A DNA stretch of 45,146 nt from Chloroflexota bacterium (GTDB lineage: Bacteria > Chloroflexota > Dehalococcoidia > SM23-28-2 > JACOUE01), in NCBI GenBank assembly GCA_016178045.1, contig JACOUE010000040.1, forward strand, positions 1 to 45,146, in the 5' to 3' direction. A program made the position numbers and the translations under genes. A model generated the notes under the pieces. The model searched no databases. It was given only the letters and a program-made list of their open reading frames with translations, and was not told where the DNA came from. Shown here piece by piece: positions 8,353-17,181 of this stretch. The first letter of the stretch is position 1. Every line of letters starts with the position of its first letter.

Positions 8353-8612
8353 GTAGCGCTTCCTCCTAACTCGCTGGCGGACCAGGCGTCGTGTCGGAAA
8401 TAGTAGCAGAGGCGCAATCTAGTGTCACCTTCTAAAGTGAGAACGAAGCAGCGCCGTTCAGGTTCCTGCCACTGGCGCTCGATCTCGATGACTTCTCGCA
8501 TAACCCCCTGCCACTCGACGCGGAGGGGGCGCTCCGGGTAGCGGGCACCGGCGTAAGCCTCGACGCGCACCGGCGATTCTTCGGCGCTCACAACTGGCGA
8601 CCCATGTAACAA
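8349..8612 (-). CDS. Small DUF6504-like protein
   Basis: An 87-aa protein, easily missed because it lies within a longer meaningless frame. The pattern PLRVEWQGVMREVIEIERQW, then ERRCFVLTLEGDTRLRLCYY and a final aromatic stretch, matches the small beta-rich DUF6504 type, in which a short strand set ends in a W or Y followed by a charged tail. No function is known for the family. A TTG start at 8612 is chosen because GGGAGG (8618-8623) lies a few bases upstream; GTG at 8591 is an alternative. The stop overlaps the aminotransferase start (ATGA), so it is the first gene of that operon. Confidence 0.7.
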   Translation of the reverse strand: MLHGSPVVSAEESPVRVEAYAGARYPERPLRVEWQGVMREVIEIERQWQEPERRCFVLTLEGDTRLRLCYYFRHDAWSASELGGSAT

Positions 8613-8666
8613 CCGTCCCTCCCCACCAATCTTACTAGTGGGGACAACTTTCGCTGGAGCCGGGGG

Positions 8667-9923
8667 ATGACCTCCACTACCGCTCATATTGACCTGCTGG
8701 AACTGAAGAAGAATGAGCACTCGGCTTTCGTATCCGCACGCCTGATCCTCGTCTCGCTCTTCATCGGCCTGTGGGCCCTGATGTTCGCTATCCGCATGCC
8801 GATGCCCTACGGCTTCCTCATCGCCCTGGTCACGGAAGTGGCGGTGCTGGTGGCTTACGGTCAAGTGGCGGCTCGCGCCAGAGACGCTCGACAGATGGAT
8901 CGGTACCACTATGGGCTGTTGGCGGCCGAGGTCCTGTTTCATACCGCCATGGTCTACTACTTGGGCGGTGTCAGCTGGCTGGGCGCGATCGCCTACATGT
9001 ACGCCATCATCTACGCTTCGGCTTTCCTCCACCCGCGGGAGGCTGTCGTCTTTACCGGGCTGGTAAGCATGGCGTTTTTGACCATCGTTTCCCTGGACGG
9101 GGCGGGGGTAATCCCGCACCAGTGGTACCTGGCCCAGAACGCGGAACGCTACCGGGACGTGCGTTTCCTGGTCACCACCTGCATCGCATTCACCGGCGTG
9201 CTGATGACGGTCAGCTTCTGGATGATCCGCATGGGGAGCTACGTCCGCCGACAGCGGGACGAGGCGCTGAAGGCGAACGTCCAGCTCAGCGCGGCGGAAG
9301 CGGAACTACGACAGTTGAACGAGGGCCTGGAGCAGAAGGTGCGCGAGAGGACGGCGGCCCTCCAGCGGATGGCGGAGATGGACCCCCTGACCGAGCTGCT
9401 GAACCGGGGCGCCATCGCCCGCCGCTGCCAGGAGCTCCTCACGCTGGTCCGGCGAGGCGCGCGTCCCCTCACCGTCATCATCGGCGACGTCGACCGGTTC
9501 AAGGGGTGTAACGACCGCGGCGGTCATCTCTTCGGCGACGCCGTGCTGAGGGGCGTCTCGCGGGCCCTGCGCGCCTCCTGTCGCAGCTCCGACCTGGCCG
9601 GTCGCTGGGGCGGCGACGAGTTCATCATCGTGGTGCCCGACACAGACTGCGAGGGGGCCCAGAACCTGGTCGCCAGGTTCCAGTCGCGCCTGGACGAAGA
9701 GCTGCCGCTCGGACTGGGCGATGCCGCGGAAAGACCGACGGTCAGCTTCGGCCTGGCATCCTACCCCGATCACGGCAGCGGCATGGAGGATCTGATCCGG
9801 GCCGCCGACCGCGCCATGTACAGCGCCAAGGAGCAGGGCGGCGGCCGCTGGGAGATCGCGCCGTTGCCGGCCCCTACCGCCGCCGAGAAGCCTCCCGTAG
9901 AGTCACGGTATCACCCGGCCTGA
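8667..9923 (+). CDS. Membrane GGDEF diguanylate cyclase
   Basis: A 418-aa protein. Residues 25-200 carry about six hydrophobic segments (membrane sensor), 205-240 form a coiled coil (ALKANVQLSAAEAELRQLNE and following), and 245-400 a GGDEF domain. The active-site signature GGDEF is intact at 315-319, and RSSD at 306-309 is a correctly spaced RxxD inhibitory site, so the enzyme should make cyclic di-GMP and be shut off by its product. Motifs MDPLTELLNRGA and DVDRFKGCND are also present. It starts from ATG 8667, divergent from the DUF6504 gene with only 54 bases between. Its 3' end overlaps the convergent MOSC gene by 50 bases. Confidence 0.92.
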   Translation: MTSTTAHIDLLELKKNEHSAFVSARLILVSLFIGLWALMFAIRMPMPYGFLIALVTEVAVLVAYGQVAARARDARQMDRYHYGLLAAEVLFHTAMVYYLGGVSWLGAIAYMYAIIYASAFLHPREAVVFTGLVSMAFLTIVSLDGAGVIPHQWYLAQNAERYRDVRFLVTTCIAFTGVLMTVSFWMIRMGSYVRRQRDEALKANVQLSAAEAELRQLNEGLEQKVRERTAALQRMAEMDPLTELLNRGAIARRCQELLTLVRRGARPLTVIIGDVDRFKGCNDRGGHLFGDAVLRGVSRALRASCRSSDLAGRWGGDEFIIVVPDTDCEGAQNLVARFQSRLDEELPLGLGDAAERPTVSFGLASYPDHGSGMEDLIRAADRAMYSAKEQGGGRWEIAPLPAPTAAEKPPVESRYHPA

Positions 9924-10377
9924 GGACGCCGGGCCGCCGCACCACCCCCACGATCCCCCTCCGGCCGTAGGCGCGCTTGGGCACCTGGGGGTGCCAGCAC
10001 ATCAGGTTCTTGCAGGGGTCGTTCTGGCCGGTCACCTCGAACTCCACGCCCGAGGAGAACTGCATCACGTCCCCGGCCTTGAGCCCGCTCAGGTCGCCCA
10101 AGCCCTCGACCAGCACGTTCTCGCCGAAGCCGCCGGGCGGGATCTCGGCCCCCAGCTCGCGCGCCAGGTCGTCGAAAACCTCCTTGGCCACCACGCTTAT
10201 CTGGCGCAGGTTCGTCTCCACCTCCCCCGCCTTCCGGTTGAGGCGCGTCTTCCCGGCGTGGTAGTCGCCGACCAGGCCGAACCGGCCCACGATCACCTCG
10301 GGCTCGGGGTTCTTGGGCACGCCGCCGTCGGGACGGCGGCAGACGGCGACGACCGTGCCATGGCGGTCGGTGCTCAT
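9874..10377 (-). CDS. MOSC domain protein
   Basis: A 167-aa single-domain MOSC protein. MOSC domains bind sulfur or selenium carriers and occur in molybdenum cofactor sulfurases and in mARC/YiiM-type enzymes that reduce N-hydroxylated compounds. Key features seen are [21 protein letters not shown], the [11 protein letters not shown] turn, and the conserved cysteine C122 in NDPCKNL. The physiological substrate is unknown. The ATG overlaps the gatA stop as ATGA, so it is the last gene of the gatC-gatA transcript, although the roles look unrelated. The last 50 bases overlap the GGDEF gene on the other strand. Confidence 0.88.
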   Translation of the reverse strand: MSTDRHGTVVAVCRRPDGGVPKNPEPEVIVGRFGLVGDYHAGKTRLNRKAGEVETNLRQISVVAKEVFDDLARELGAEIPPGGFGENVLVEGLGDLSGLKAGDVMQFSSGVEFEVTGQNDPCKNLMCWHPQVPKRAYGRRGIVGVVRRPGVLRPGDTVTLREASRRR

Positions 10378-11843
10378 AGCGGGGGTCTCCTCTTATGCCA
10401 TTCCGTGGCCTGCTCGTAGGCGTAGGCCACGCGCAGGACGGTCGCCTCGTCGAACGGCTTCCCAATTACCTGAAAGCCGACGGGGAGGCCCCCGGGGAAG
10501 CCGCAGGGGACGGAGATCGCCGGCAGGCCGGCGATGTTCACCGGTATCGTGAAGACGTCGCTGAGGTACATCTGGAGGGGGTCGTCCACCTTTTCGCCGA
10601 TCTTGAAGGCGGGGGTGGGCGAGACGGGGGCCACCAGGGCGTCGTGGCTCTGGAAGGCGGCGTCGAACTCGCGGCGGATGAGGGTGCGCACCTTCTGCGC
10701 CTTCAGGTAGTAGGCGTCGTAGTAGCCGGCGGAGAGGGCGTAGGTGCCGAGCATGATGCGCCGCTTCACCTCGTCGCCGAAGCCGAACTGGCGCGTCTTC
10801 TCCATGTTGTCCCACATGTCCTGTCCCTCGGTGTGGGAGAAGCCGTACTTGACGCCGTCGTAGCGGGCCAGGTTCGCCGAGGCCTCGCTGGGGGCGATGA
10901 TGTAGTACACGGCGAGGGCGTGCGGCGTGGAGGGGAGGGACACCTCGCGGTCCACCTCCGCGCCTAGGTCCTCCATGGTGCGGAGGGCGGCCTCCATGGC
11001 GTCGCGGACGCCCTGGTCCATGCCCTCGGGGAAGTACTCCCGGGGCACGCCGAGCCGCAGGCCCCTCAGGTCCGGGACCAGGGACTGTTCGTACTCGGGC
11101 ACGTCGACCTCGGCGGAGGTGGAGTCGCGGGGGTCGTGGCCGGCGATGCAGCGGAGGACGATGGCGGCGTCCCGCACGCCCTTGGTCAGCGGCCCGATCT
11201 GGTCCAGCGACGAGCCGAAGGCGACGAGGCCGAAGCGGGAGACGCGGCCGTAGGTGGGCTTGAACCCCACCACGCCGCTGAGGCAGGCGGGCTGCCGGAT
11301 GGAGCCGCCGGTGTCGCTGCCCAGGGCGAAGAGGGCCTCGCCGGAGGCGACGGCGGCGGCAGAGCCGGCGGAGGAGCCGCCGGGCACGCGCTCCAGGTCC
11401 CAGGGGTTGTGGGTGGGGTGGAAGGCGGAGTTCTCGCCGGAAGAGCCCATGGCGAACTCGTCCATGTTGGTCTTCCCCACCATGACGAAGCCCGATTCTT
11501 TCAGCCTCTCGATTACGAAGGCGTCAAAGGGGGGCACGAAGTTGTCCAGGATGCGGGAGCCGCAGGTAGTGCGGATCCCTTTGGTGCAGATGACGTCCTT
11601 GATCGCCCCCGGTATGCCCATCAGGGGCGAGGTCTCGTCGCGGGCGAGCCGCCCGTCCGCCTCGCGCGCCTGTTGCAGCGCCTCGTCCTCGCAGAGCGTG
11701 AGGAAGGCGCGGATGCGGTCGTCCACCTGATGGATACGGTCGAGGACGGCCCGCGTCAGCTCCAGCGAGGACACCTCTCGGCGGGCCAGGAGCTCGGCCG
11801 CCTCGTGGACGGTGAGGGCGTATAGGGGCTCAGGCACGGGCAT
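10374..11843 (-). CDS. gatA: Aspartyl/glutamyl-tRNA amidotransferase subunit A
   Basis: A 489-aa amidase-signature subunit of GatCAB, which converts mischarged Glu-tRNA-Gln (or Asp-tRNA-Asn) to Gln-tRNA-Gln. It releases ammonia from glutamine. The Ser-cisSer-Lys triad is complete: K82 ([11 protein letters not shown]), S157 ([11 protein letters not shown]) and S181 ([11 protein letters not shown]). Spacing agrees with known GatA. gatC lies 88 bases upstream, separated by a palindromic repeat; gatB is not in this window, so the three subunits are not in one operon here. The downstream MOSC gene overlaps the stop. Confidence 0.96.
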   Translation of the reverse strand: MPVPEPLYALTVHEAAELLARREVSSLELTRAVLDRIHQVDDRIRAFLTLCEDEALQQAREADGRLARDETSPLMGIPGAIKDVICTKGIRTTCGSRILDNFVPPFDAFVIERLKESGFVMVGKTNMDEFAMGSSGENSAFHPTHNPWDLERVPGGSSAGSAAAVASGEALFALGSDTGGSIRQPACLSGVVGFKPTYGRVSRFGLVAFGSSLDQIGPLTKGVRDAAIVLRCIAGHDPRDSTSAEVDVPEYEQSLVPDLRGLRLGVPREYFPEGMDQGVRDAMEAALRTMEDLGAEVDREVSLPSTPHALAVYYIIAPSEASANLARYDGVKYGFSHTEGQDMWDNMEKTRQFGFGDEVKRRIMLGTYALSAGYYDAYYLKAQKVRTLIRREFDAAFQSHDALVAPVSPTPAFKIGEKVDDPLQMYLSDVFTIPVNIAGLPAISVPCGFPGGLPVGFQVIGKPFDEATVLRVAYAYEQATEWHKRRPPL

Positions 11844-11852
11844 TCCAGCCCG

Positions 11853-11908
11853 GGCACTGAAGTGCGCGGCTCGGTTTGCTCAAGCCGCGGACTCCAGTCC
11901 GCGGTGCC
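11853..11908. repeat. Nested palindromic repeat between gatC and gatA
   Basis: Two hairpins lie side by side: GCACT-GA-AGTGC (11854-11865) and CCGCGGACT-CC-AGTCCGCGG (11885-11904), the second with a perfect 9-bp stem. GGCAC (11853-11857) and GTGCC (11904-11908) could pair around both. The layout of an outer arm with two inner hairpins is like the element at 19597-19666. In the mRNA it would sit between the two amidotransferase cistrons. Confidence 0.65.
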
Positions 11909-11931
11909 GTCCCCAAAACGGACATGGGTCG

Positions 11932-12222
11932 CTATTCCTCCAGCACCGCCCGCACCCGGAAGCAGTCGTCCTCGCGCTGGGGGGCGTTGGCCAGCACCGT
12001 CTCCTTCTCGAAGGGCGGCCGCGGGTCGTCTTCGCGCATGACGTTCTGGAGGGGGAGGGTATGGGAGGTGGGCGGTACGTTCTCCGTGTCGACCCGTCGC
12101 AGGGCCTGGAAGTAGTCGAGGATCGAGGAGAGCTGCTCCTGGAACCTGGCGATGTCGTCCTCGCTCAGGCCCAGGCGGGCCAGCTTGGCGATATGCTGGA
12201 CTTCGTCACGGGTTAACGGCAT
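11932..12222 (-). CDS. gatC: Aspartyl/glutamyl-tRNA amidotransferase subunit C
   Basis: A 96-aa GatC, the strap that wraps GatA onto GatB. The family pattern is clear: EVQHIAKLARLGLSEDDI at the N-terminus, FQEQLSSILDYFQALRRVD in the middle, and the C-terminal LRVDTE...NAP segment with NAPQREDDCFRV. Length is typical. First gene of the gatC-gatA-MOSC operon, with a TATAAT box 40 bases upstream. Confidence 0.93.
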   Translation of the reverse strand: MPLTRDEVQHIAKLARLGLSEDDIARFQEQLSSILDYFQALRRVDTENVPPTSHTLPLQNVMREDDPRPPFEKETVLANAPQREDDCFRVRAVLEE

Positions 12223-12261
12223 GACCGGTCACCGGGGCAAAAGCGGGGCAATTCGGAAACC

Positions 12262-12289
12262 ATTATATCAGCGGGGCGTTTTACCGTAA
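12262..12289 (-). promoter_or_regulatory. Promoter of gatC
   Basis: On the minus strand a perfect TATAAT -10 box (12267 down to 12262) lies 40 bases ahead of the gatC start. TTACGG (12289 down to 12284), with a 16-base spacer, is a partial match to -35. The perfect -10 and its position make the call. Confidence 0.5.
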
Positions 12290-12381
12290 GGAGTCTAGTA
12301 AAGGCATTGGGTGGGTGTCGTACCGGGGCGGCCGAATCTTTGGCCTTCCTCATTTCGTTGTGTTAAGGAAGGGATCAGCGT

Positions 12382-14748
12382 TTGGCGAGGAGTCATAGTT
12401 ACAGGTACAGCCGCGCCCGGCGGGTCATCAGCGCCCGTCGCGCCGCCTCCCAGGTTCGCTGGCAGAAGGCGCTCACCCTGGCGGTGTTCTTCTTCCTGCT
12501 ATCGTTGATAGGCGCGGGGAGCGCCAGCTTTGCCGTCTACCGCAGCTACGCCAGCAACCTGATACCGCCCGAGGAGGCGATTGTCGAGAACAGCATCGGG
12601 ACGAGCCTGGCCTTCGACCGCAACGGCAAGCTGCTGTACGAGTACTTGGACCCGTTGGGCGGCCTGCGCAACCCTGTGCCCCTGAAAAAGATCTCGCCCT
12701 ACCTCATCGCCGCGACCATCGCCACCGAGGACGCCAGCTTTTACAGCAACCCCGGCGTCAACTTCAAAGGCCTGGCCAGGGCGGCCTGGGAGAACCTCAC
12801 GCCCTTCGGGCCGGGCTTCTTGAAGGGAAGTGGAGGCAGCTCCATTACCCAGCAGCTGGTGAAAAACGTCTACATCAGCCCCGAGGAGCGCTTCGACCGC
12901 AAGTTCGAGCGCAAGGTCAGGGAGACGGTTATCGCCCTGGAGCTGAAGCGCCGCTACGATGACGACCAGATCCTGGAGTGGTACCTGAACCAGATCTACT
13001 ACGGTAACTTCGCCTACGGGGTGGAGGCCGCCGCCCAGCGCTATTTCAACAAGCCCGCCAAGGACCTCACCCTGGCCGAGGCGGCGATGCTGGCCGGCAT
13101 CCCCAGCGCGCCTGCCTACTACTCGCCCATCATCAAGGGCAACCGCAAGGCCTCCATCGAGCGCCAGCACGACGTGCTGGACCTGATGTGGAGGCACCGG
13201 GACGCTATCAAACGCTTCATGGACATAACCCCGAAGGTGATCGAGAAGGCCAAGAAGGAGGAGCTCACCTATCACACCGCGACCTTCCAGATCAAGGCGC
13301 CCCACTTCGTCTTCTACGTCGGGGACGTTGTCGCCAACATGTGCAAGAAGGGCCTGTTCGACCCGCCCGGCGACATCCCCTGCGACAAGGTGGTCTTCCA
13401 GGGCGGCCTCCGCATATACACCACCCTTGACTACGGCCTTCAGCAGATCGGCGAGCAGACGGTAGAGGAGAGCGTAGCCGCCAACGAGAACCTGTACGGC
13501 GGCCACAACGGCGCCCTCGTCGCCATCCGTCCCAAGACGGGCGAGATCCTGACCATGGTGGGCAGCCGCGACTTCTTCCGCAAGGACATAAACGGCCAGG
13601 TCAACGTGACCACTCGCCCCCGCTCTCACGGCTCCACCATGAAGCTGTTCACCTACATGACCGGCTTCGAGAACGGCTGGGTCCCTTCGAGCATCGTGCA
13701 GGACGCCCCTCTGGTCCTGGACGGCAATCCGGTCAACAACTGGAACTTCTCCTACCAGGGGAACATCACCGTACGGACAGCCATCTCCCAGTCCGTGAAC
13801 ACGCCGGCGGTGCGGAGCGTGCTGGAGCTGGGTGAGGACGAGGTGATCAACACCGCCCACAAGCTCGGCATCACCGACCTCCGCCGCACGGACTGCGGGC
13901 CCACCATCACCCTGGGCGCCTGCGAGGTCAAGCTCCTGGACCAGACCTACGCCTTCAGCGTCATCGCCAACAACGGCGTGATGAAGGGGATGCCCAGCGT
14001 CGAGAACCTGCCGGACGGCTTCCGCGAGCTCGACCCGGCGTCGGTGCTGCGGATCGAGGACACGGCCCGCAACGTCCTGTACGAGTACAAGCCCGAGGCG
14101 GACGAGGTGGTCCAGCCCGCCCTCGCCTACATGTTCACGGACATCGTCTCGAAGGATGGCATCAACTGGAGCCGCCTGACCATCGACCGGCCGGCCGGCA
14201 CGAAGACGGGGACCAGCGAGGAGTTCCGCGACAACGTGGTCGAGGGTTACACGCCGGACCTCACCGCCGGCGTCTGGATCGGCAACGCCGACGGCACCCC
14301 CATGGCGGAAGGCGCCTTCAGCGCCGCCGGCGCCGGCCCCATGTGGCGCAACTTCATGATCCGCGCCCACGAGTACCTGGGCCTGCCGCCCAGGGAGTTC
14401 GAGGTGCCGGACGACGTCATCCTAGCCCCCTGCGCCGGGCGGACGGAGGTCTTCGCCGAGGGGGTGGAGGTGACGAAGGTCGGCATCTGTATTCCCCCGG
14501 TCACGGTCGTGGAGGGCGAGAATGGTGAGGAGGGGGAGAGGGCGACGGCCACTCCTATCAGGATTCCTGTCTTCCCCCGGCCCACAGCTACCGCTACACC
14601 CTCACCGGAGCCGGAACCCACGCGGACCAAGAAGCCCAAGCCCCACGAGAGTCCGGAGGCCACGGCGACGCCCATAGCCATACCTACGGCGACGGCTACG
14701 CCCCTGCCCGATGTCAACGGGCCGCCCGGCTTACAGGGGCGCGATTAG
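12382..14748 (+). CDS. Class A penicillin-binding protein (bifunctional peptidoglycan synthase)
   Basis: A 788-aa cell-wall synthase. A basic N-terminus leads to one membrane anchor (about residues 35-58), then a GT51 glycosyltransferase (about 85-265; catalytic E116 in ATEDASF, SSITQQLVKN, LNQIYYGNFAYG). The transpeptidase domain (about 380-680) has all three motifs: S418-x-x-K421 (HGSTMK), SVN in ISQSVNTP, and KTG at 608-610. The last 75 residues are a low-complexity Pro/Thr/Glu/Lys tail outside the membrane, of the kind seen in monoderm PBPs. TTG start at 12382 is supported by AAGGAAGGG eight bases upstream; no ATG fits. Polymerises and cross-links peptidoglycan. Confidence 0.94.
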   Translation: MARSHSYRYSRARRVISARRAASQVRWQKALTLAVFFFLLSLIGAGSASFAVYRSYASNLIPPEEAIVENSIGTSLAFDRNGKLLYEYLDPLGGLRNPVPLKKISPYLIAATIATEDASFYSNPGVNFKGLARAAWENLTPFGPGFLKGSGGSSITQQLVKNVYISPEERFDRKFERKVRETVIALELKRRYDDDQILEWYLNQIYYGNFAYGVEAAAQRYFNKPAKDLTLAEAAMLAGIPSAPAYYSPIIKGNRKASIERQHDVLDLMWRHRDAIKRFMDITPKVIEKAKKEELTYHTATFQIKAPHFVFYVGDVVANMCKKGLFDPPGDIPCDKVVFQGGLRIYTTLDYGLQQIGEQTVEESVAANENLYGGHNGALVAIRPKTGEILTMVGSRDFFRKDINGQVNVTTRPRSHGSTMKLFTYMTGFENGWVPSSIVQDAPLVLDGNPVNNWNFSYQGNITVRTAISQSVNTPAVRSVLELGEDEVINTAHKLGITDLRRTDCGPTITLGACEVKLLDQTYAFSVIANNGVMKGMPSVENLPDGFRELDPASVLRIEDTARNVLYEYKPEADEVVQPALAYMFTDIVSKDGINWSRLTIDRPAGTKTGTSEEFRDNVVEGYTPDLTAGVWIGNADGTPMAEGAFSAAGAGPMWRNFMIRAHEYLGLPPREFEVPDDVILAPCAGRTEVFAEGVEVTKVGICIPPVTVVEGENGEEGERATATPIRIPVFPRPTATATPSPEPEPTRTKKPKPHESPEATATPIAIPTATATPLPDVNGPPGLQGRD

Positions 14749-14842
14749 CGGTAGTGGTCGGATCCATCTCGTTGGCCCCAGCCCCTTGCAGGTGATAGGC
14801 TGAACCTGAGCGACACGGCCTGAAGGCCCGCGGGAAATAGAG

Positions 14843-14947
14843 TTGGAGAACGAGCCGAACCCTCTTTCCGAGGTGCACCGCGGCCGTCGCCCCGGCGACA
14901 TCTTCCTGTCACGGCCTCAGTTGCGCCGCATGGTGTTCACCGCTTAG
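14843..14947 (+). CDS. Possible 34-aa small ORF before the permease
   Basis: TTG-started frame coding for 34 residues, including HRGRRPGDIFLSRPQLRRM, ending nine bases before the permease ATG. Its basic, Arg/Pro-rich make-up is like the hydrophilic N-terminal region of the permease itself (MPYLRIVPRRREF at its residue 80). It may be a leader peptide, a remnant of an N-terminal duplication, or nothing. Weak ribosome site. Low confidence. Confidence 0.22.
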   Translation: MENEPNPLSEVHRGRRPGDIFLSRPQLRRMVFTA

Positions 14948-14955
14948 CTCGATCC

Positions 14956-17181
14956 ATGGAGAACAAAGGTCCGCGGTCTTTCATACGCATCAAGCGGTCC
15001 CGGGAACGTCCCCGGGAAGGCGGGGGCCAAGAAACTGTTCACGAGGATGCTGCGCCTCCGGAGAGGCAGGCGCCCCTTCCCGGCGAGCTGCACACACGTA
15101 TCGTAGTCCCGCGCCAGGAGCGAGGCGCCCGCGTTAGGGACCCAGACGCGGACGTTGAGCTGCGTGAGGTTCGCTACGGCTCAGCCTCACGAATGCCGTA
15201 TCTGAGGATCGTCCCCCGCCGAAGGGAGTTCATCAGGGTAGCTCCCGGCGAGCTGGAAGCCACGAGGCTGGCCAGCCGCCCACGGGACATTGTCGGTCGT
15301 TACCTGGCGGACATCAGGCGCGTGGCTATCGGCAGCCCGTTCGCCACTTCTCAGGCCATCCACGAGCGGTTGACCAAAGTCAAGGCGCTTGCAGTCTTCT
15401 CGTCCGACGTCCTATCGTCCTCCGCCTACGCGACGGAGGAGATCCTCATTGTCCTGCTGCTGGCGGGATCGGGCGCTCTCCCCCGTGCGCTGCCGGTCGC
15501 CGGGGTAATCGCCCTGCTCCTGGCTATCGTGACGCTTTCCTACCGGCAGACGATCAGAGCCTACCCCAGCGGCGGCGGGGCGTACATAGTCGCGCACGAT
15601 AACCTAGGCCAGGCGCCCGGGCTCCTGGCGGCAGCGGCCTTGATGGTAGACTACGTGCTTACCGTGGCCGTCAGCGTCGCAGCGGGAGTAGCGGCCGTCA
15701 CCTCGGCAGCCCCCGAACTCCACGACCTTCGGGTTCCTATAGGGGTGTCGATTGTCGGAGTCATCACGGTCGGGAATCTAAGGGGGATCAGGGAGTCGGG
15801 AACCATTTTCGCCGCTCCCACCTACTTATTCATCCTGGCAATGGCGACAGTCATCGTCACGGGCCTCGTGAAGGTCGCGGTGGGGGACGCCCCAGGGTCA
15901 CTCCTGCACGGAGCGCCGCCGCGAGAGACGGTGGTCGCGACTCAAGGACTCACCCTCTGGCTGGTTTTGCGGGCCTTCTCGTCCGGCTCTGTGGCCTTGA
16001 CAGGGACAGAGGCTATCTCTAACGGCGTGCCCGCCTTCAAGCCGCCCGAGAGCCGGAACGCTCGCACGACATTAACCGTGATGGCCTTCATACTGGGATT
16101 CCTATTCCTCAGTGTCACGTTCCTTAGCAGCCGCTACGGGCTCGTGCCCAGCGAGAACGAGACGATCGTGTCCAAGCTCGGACGCGAGATCCTAGGCCAG
16201 AACCCTCTGTATTACACGTATCAAGTAGCGACGGCTCTTATTCTCTTTCTGGCCGCCAACACAAGCTTCGCCGACTTCCCCCGGCTCTCGGCGATCCTGG
16301 CCAAGGACCGGTTCCTGCCCCGCCAGTTCGCTTTCAAGGGGGACCGGCTGGCTTTCTCCAACGGCATTCTCTTCCTGGCGGGAACGTCATCTCTCTTCCT
16401 GGTGGTCTTCGGCGGCGAGGTGACAAGGCTTATCCCGCTGTACGCGGTGGGGGTGTTCGTCTCGTTCACTCTGTCGCAATCTGGGATGGTGAGACATTGG
16501 TGGCGACTAAGGGAACCGGGCTGGCGCACAAGCCTGGTGATTAACGGGGTAGGTGCCGCCGCGACCGCCGTCGTCGCCGTCATCATCGCCGGCACTAAGT
16601 TCACCCACGGCGCCTGGATGTCCATCCTGCTGATGCTTGCTCTGATACTGCTGTTCACGCTGATACGGCGGCACTACCATTGGTTTGAGGGGAAAATCAG
16701 GGTGCCGGAGGATACTCTGGACATTAAGCCACCAGCGAGCGTGCCGCTGGTAAACCTACCGGCACGCCAGCACGTCATAGTGCCCGTGGACGACATTAGC
16801 AAGGTCACGATGGCAGCCGTGGACCTTGTCCGCGAGCTCTCCAGCAGGGTTACGGCGGTGCACGTCGCCGACGACAGGGAGGAGGCCGAGCAGTTCCGGG
16901 CGCGCTGGGAGAAGATGATCCCCGATATTCCCCTGCTGATCATCGAGTCCCCCTACCGGGCGTTCGTGGCGCCGATCTTGGCCTACCTCGACTCGCTGGA
17001 GAGGGTCGAGCCGGACACGGCTATAACAGTCGTGCTTCCCAGGGTCGTCACGCATCGCTGGTGGGAGCGGCTTCTCCACAACCAGGACGCGCTGCGCCTG
17101 AAGCCCCACCTGAACAAGAGGCCCGCGGTCAGGACGATCGACTTTCCCTATGAACTGGAGAGAGGCCCTGCCAGCGCCTGA
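14956..17181 (+). CDS. APC superfamily amino-acid/potassium permease
   Basis: A 741-aa transporter. The first 120 residues are hydrophilic and Arg-rich; then HERLTKVKALAVFSSDVLSSSAYATEEIL leads into about 12 membrane segments (130-575) with the APC core motif SYRQTIRAYPSGGGAY. A cytosolic C-terminal domain of about 140 residues follows, containing VIVPVDDISKVTMAAVDLVRE, reminiscent of universal-stress-protein folds. This layout matches APC-type permeases with a regulatory tail found in Actinobacteria and Chloroflexi; the solute (amino acid or K+) cannot be read from sequence. ATG 14956 is used; ATG at 15193 (MPYLRIV) is a possible shorter start. The end overlaps the convergent protease gene by 34 bases. 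Confidence 0.88.
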   Translation: MENKGPRSFIRIKRSRERPREGGGQETVHEDAAPPERQAPLPGELHTRIVVPRQERGARVRDPDADVELREVRYGSASRMPYLRIVPRRREFIRVAPGELEATRLASRPRDIVGRYLADIRRVAIGSPFATSQAIHERLTKVKALAVFSSDVLSSSAYATEEILIVLLLAGSGALPRALPVAGVIALLLAIVTLSYRQTIRAYPSGGGAYIVAHDNLGQAPGLLAAAALMVDYVLTVAVSVAAGVAAVTSAAPELHDLRVPIGVSIVGVITVGNLRGIRESGTIFAAPTYLFILAMATVIVTGLVKVAVGDAPGSLLHGAPPRETVVATQGLTLWLVLRAFSSGSVALTGTEAISNGVPAFKPPESRNARTTLTVMAFILGFLFLSVTFLSSRYGLVPSENETIVSKLGREILGQNPLYYTYQVATALILFLAANTSFADFPRLSAILAKDRFLPRQFAFKGDRLAFSNGILFLAGTSSLFLVVFGGEVTRLIPLYAVGVFVSFTLSQSGMVRHWWRLREPGWRTSLVINGVGAAATAVVAVIIAGTKFTHGAWMSILLMLALILLFTLIRRHYHWFEGKIRVPEDTLDIKPPASVPLVNLPARQHVIVPVDDISKVTMAAVDLVRELSSRVTAVHVADDREEAEQFRARWEKMIPDIPLLIIESPYRAFVAPILAYLDSLERVEPDTAITVVLPRVVTHRWWERLLHNQDALRLKPHLNKRPAVRTIDFPYELERGPASA

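Noticed and set aside
10374-12222. Complete gatCAB operon
   Set aside because: gatB is absent; the gene after gatA codes a MOSC protein.
12499-14370. A 623-codon minus-strand frame across the penicillin-binding protein gene
   Set aside because: Antisense shadow of a strongly supported gene; low-complexity translation.
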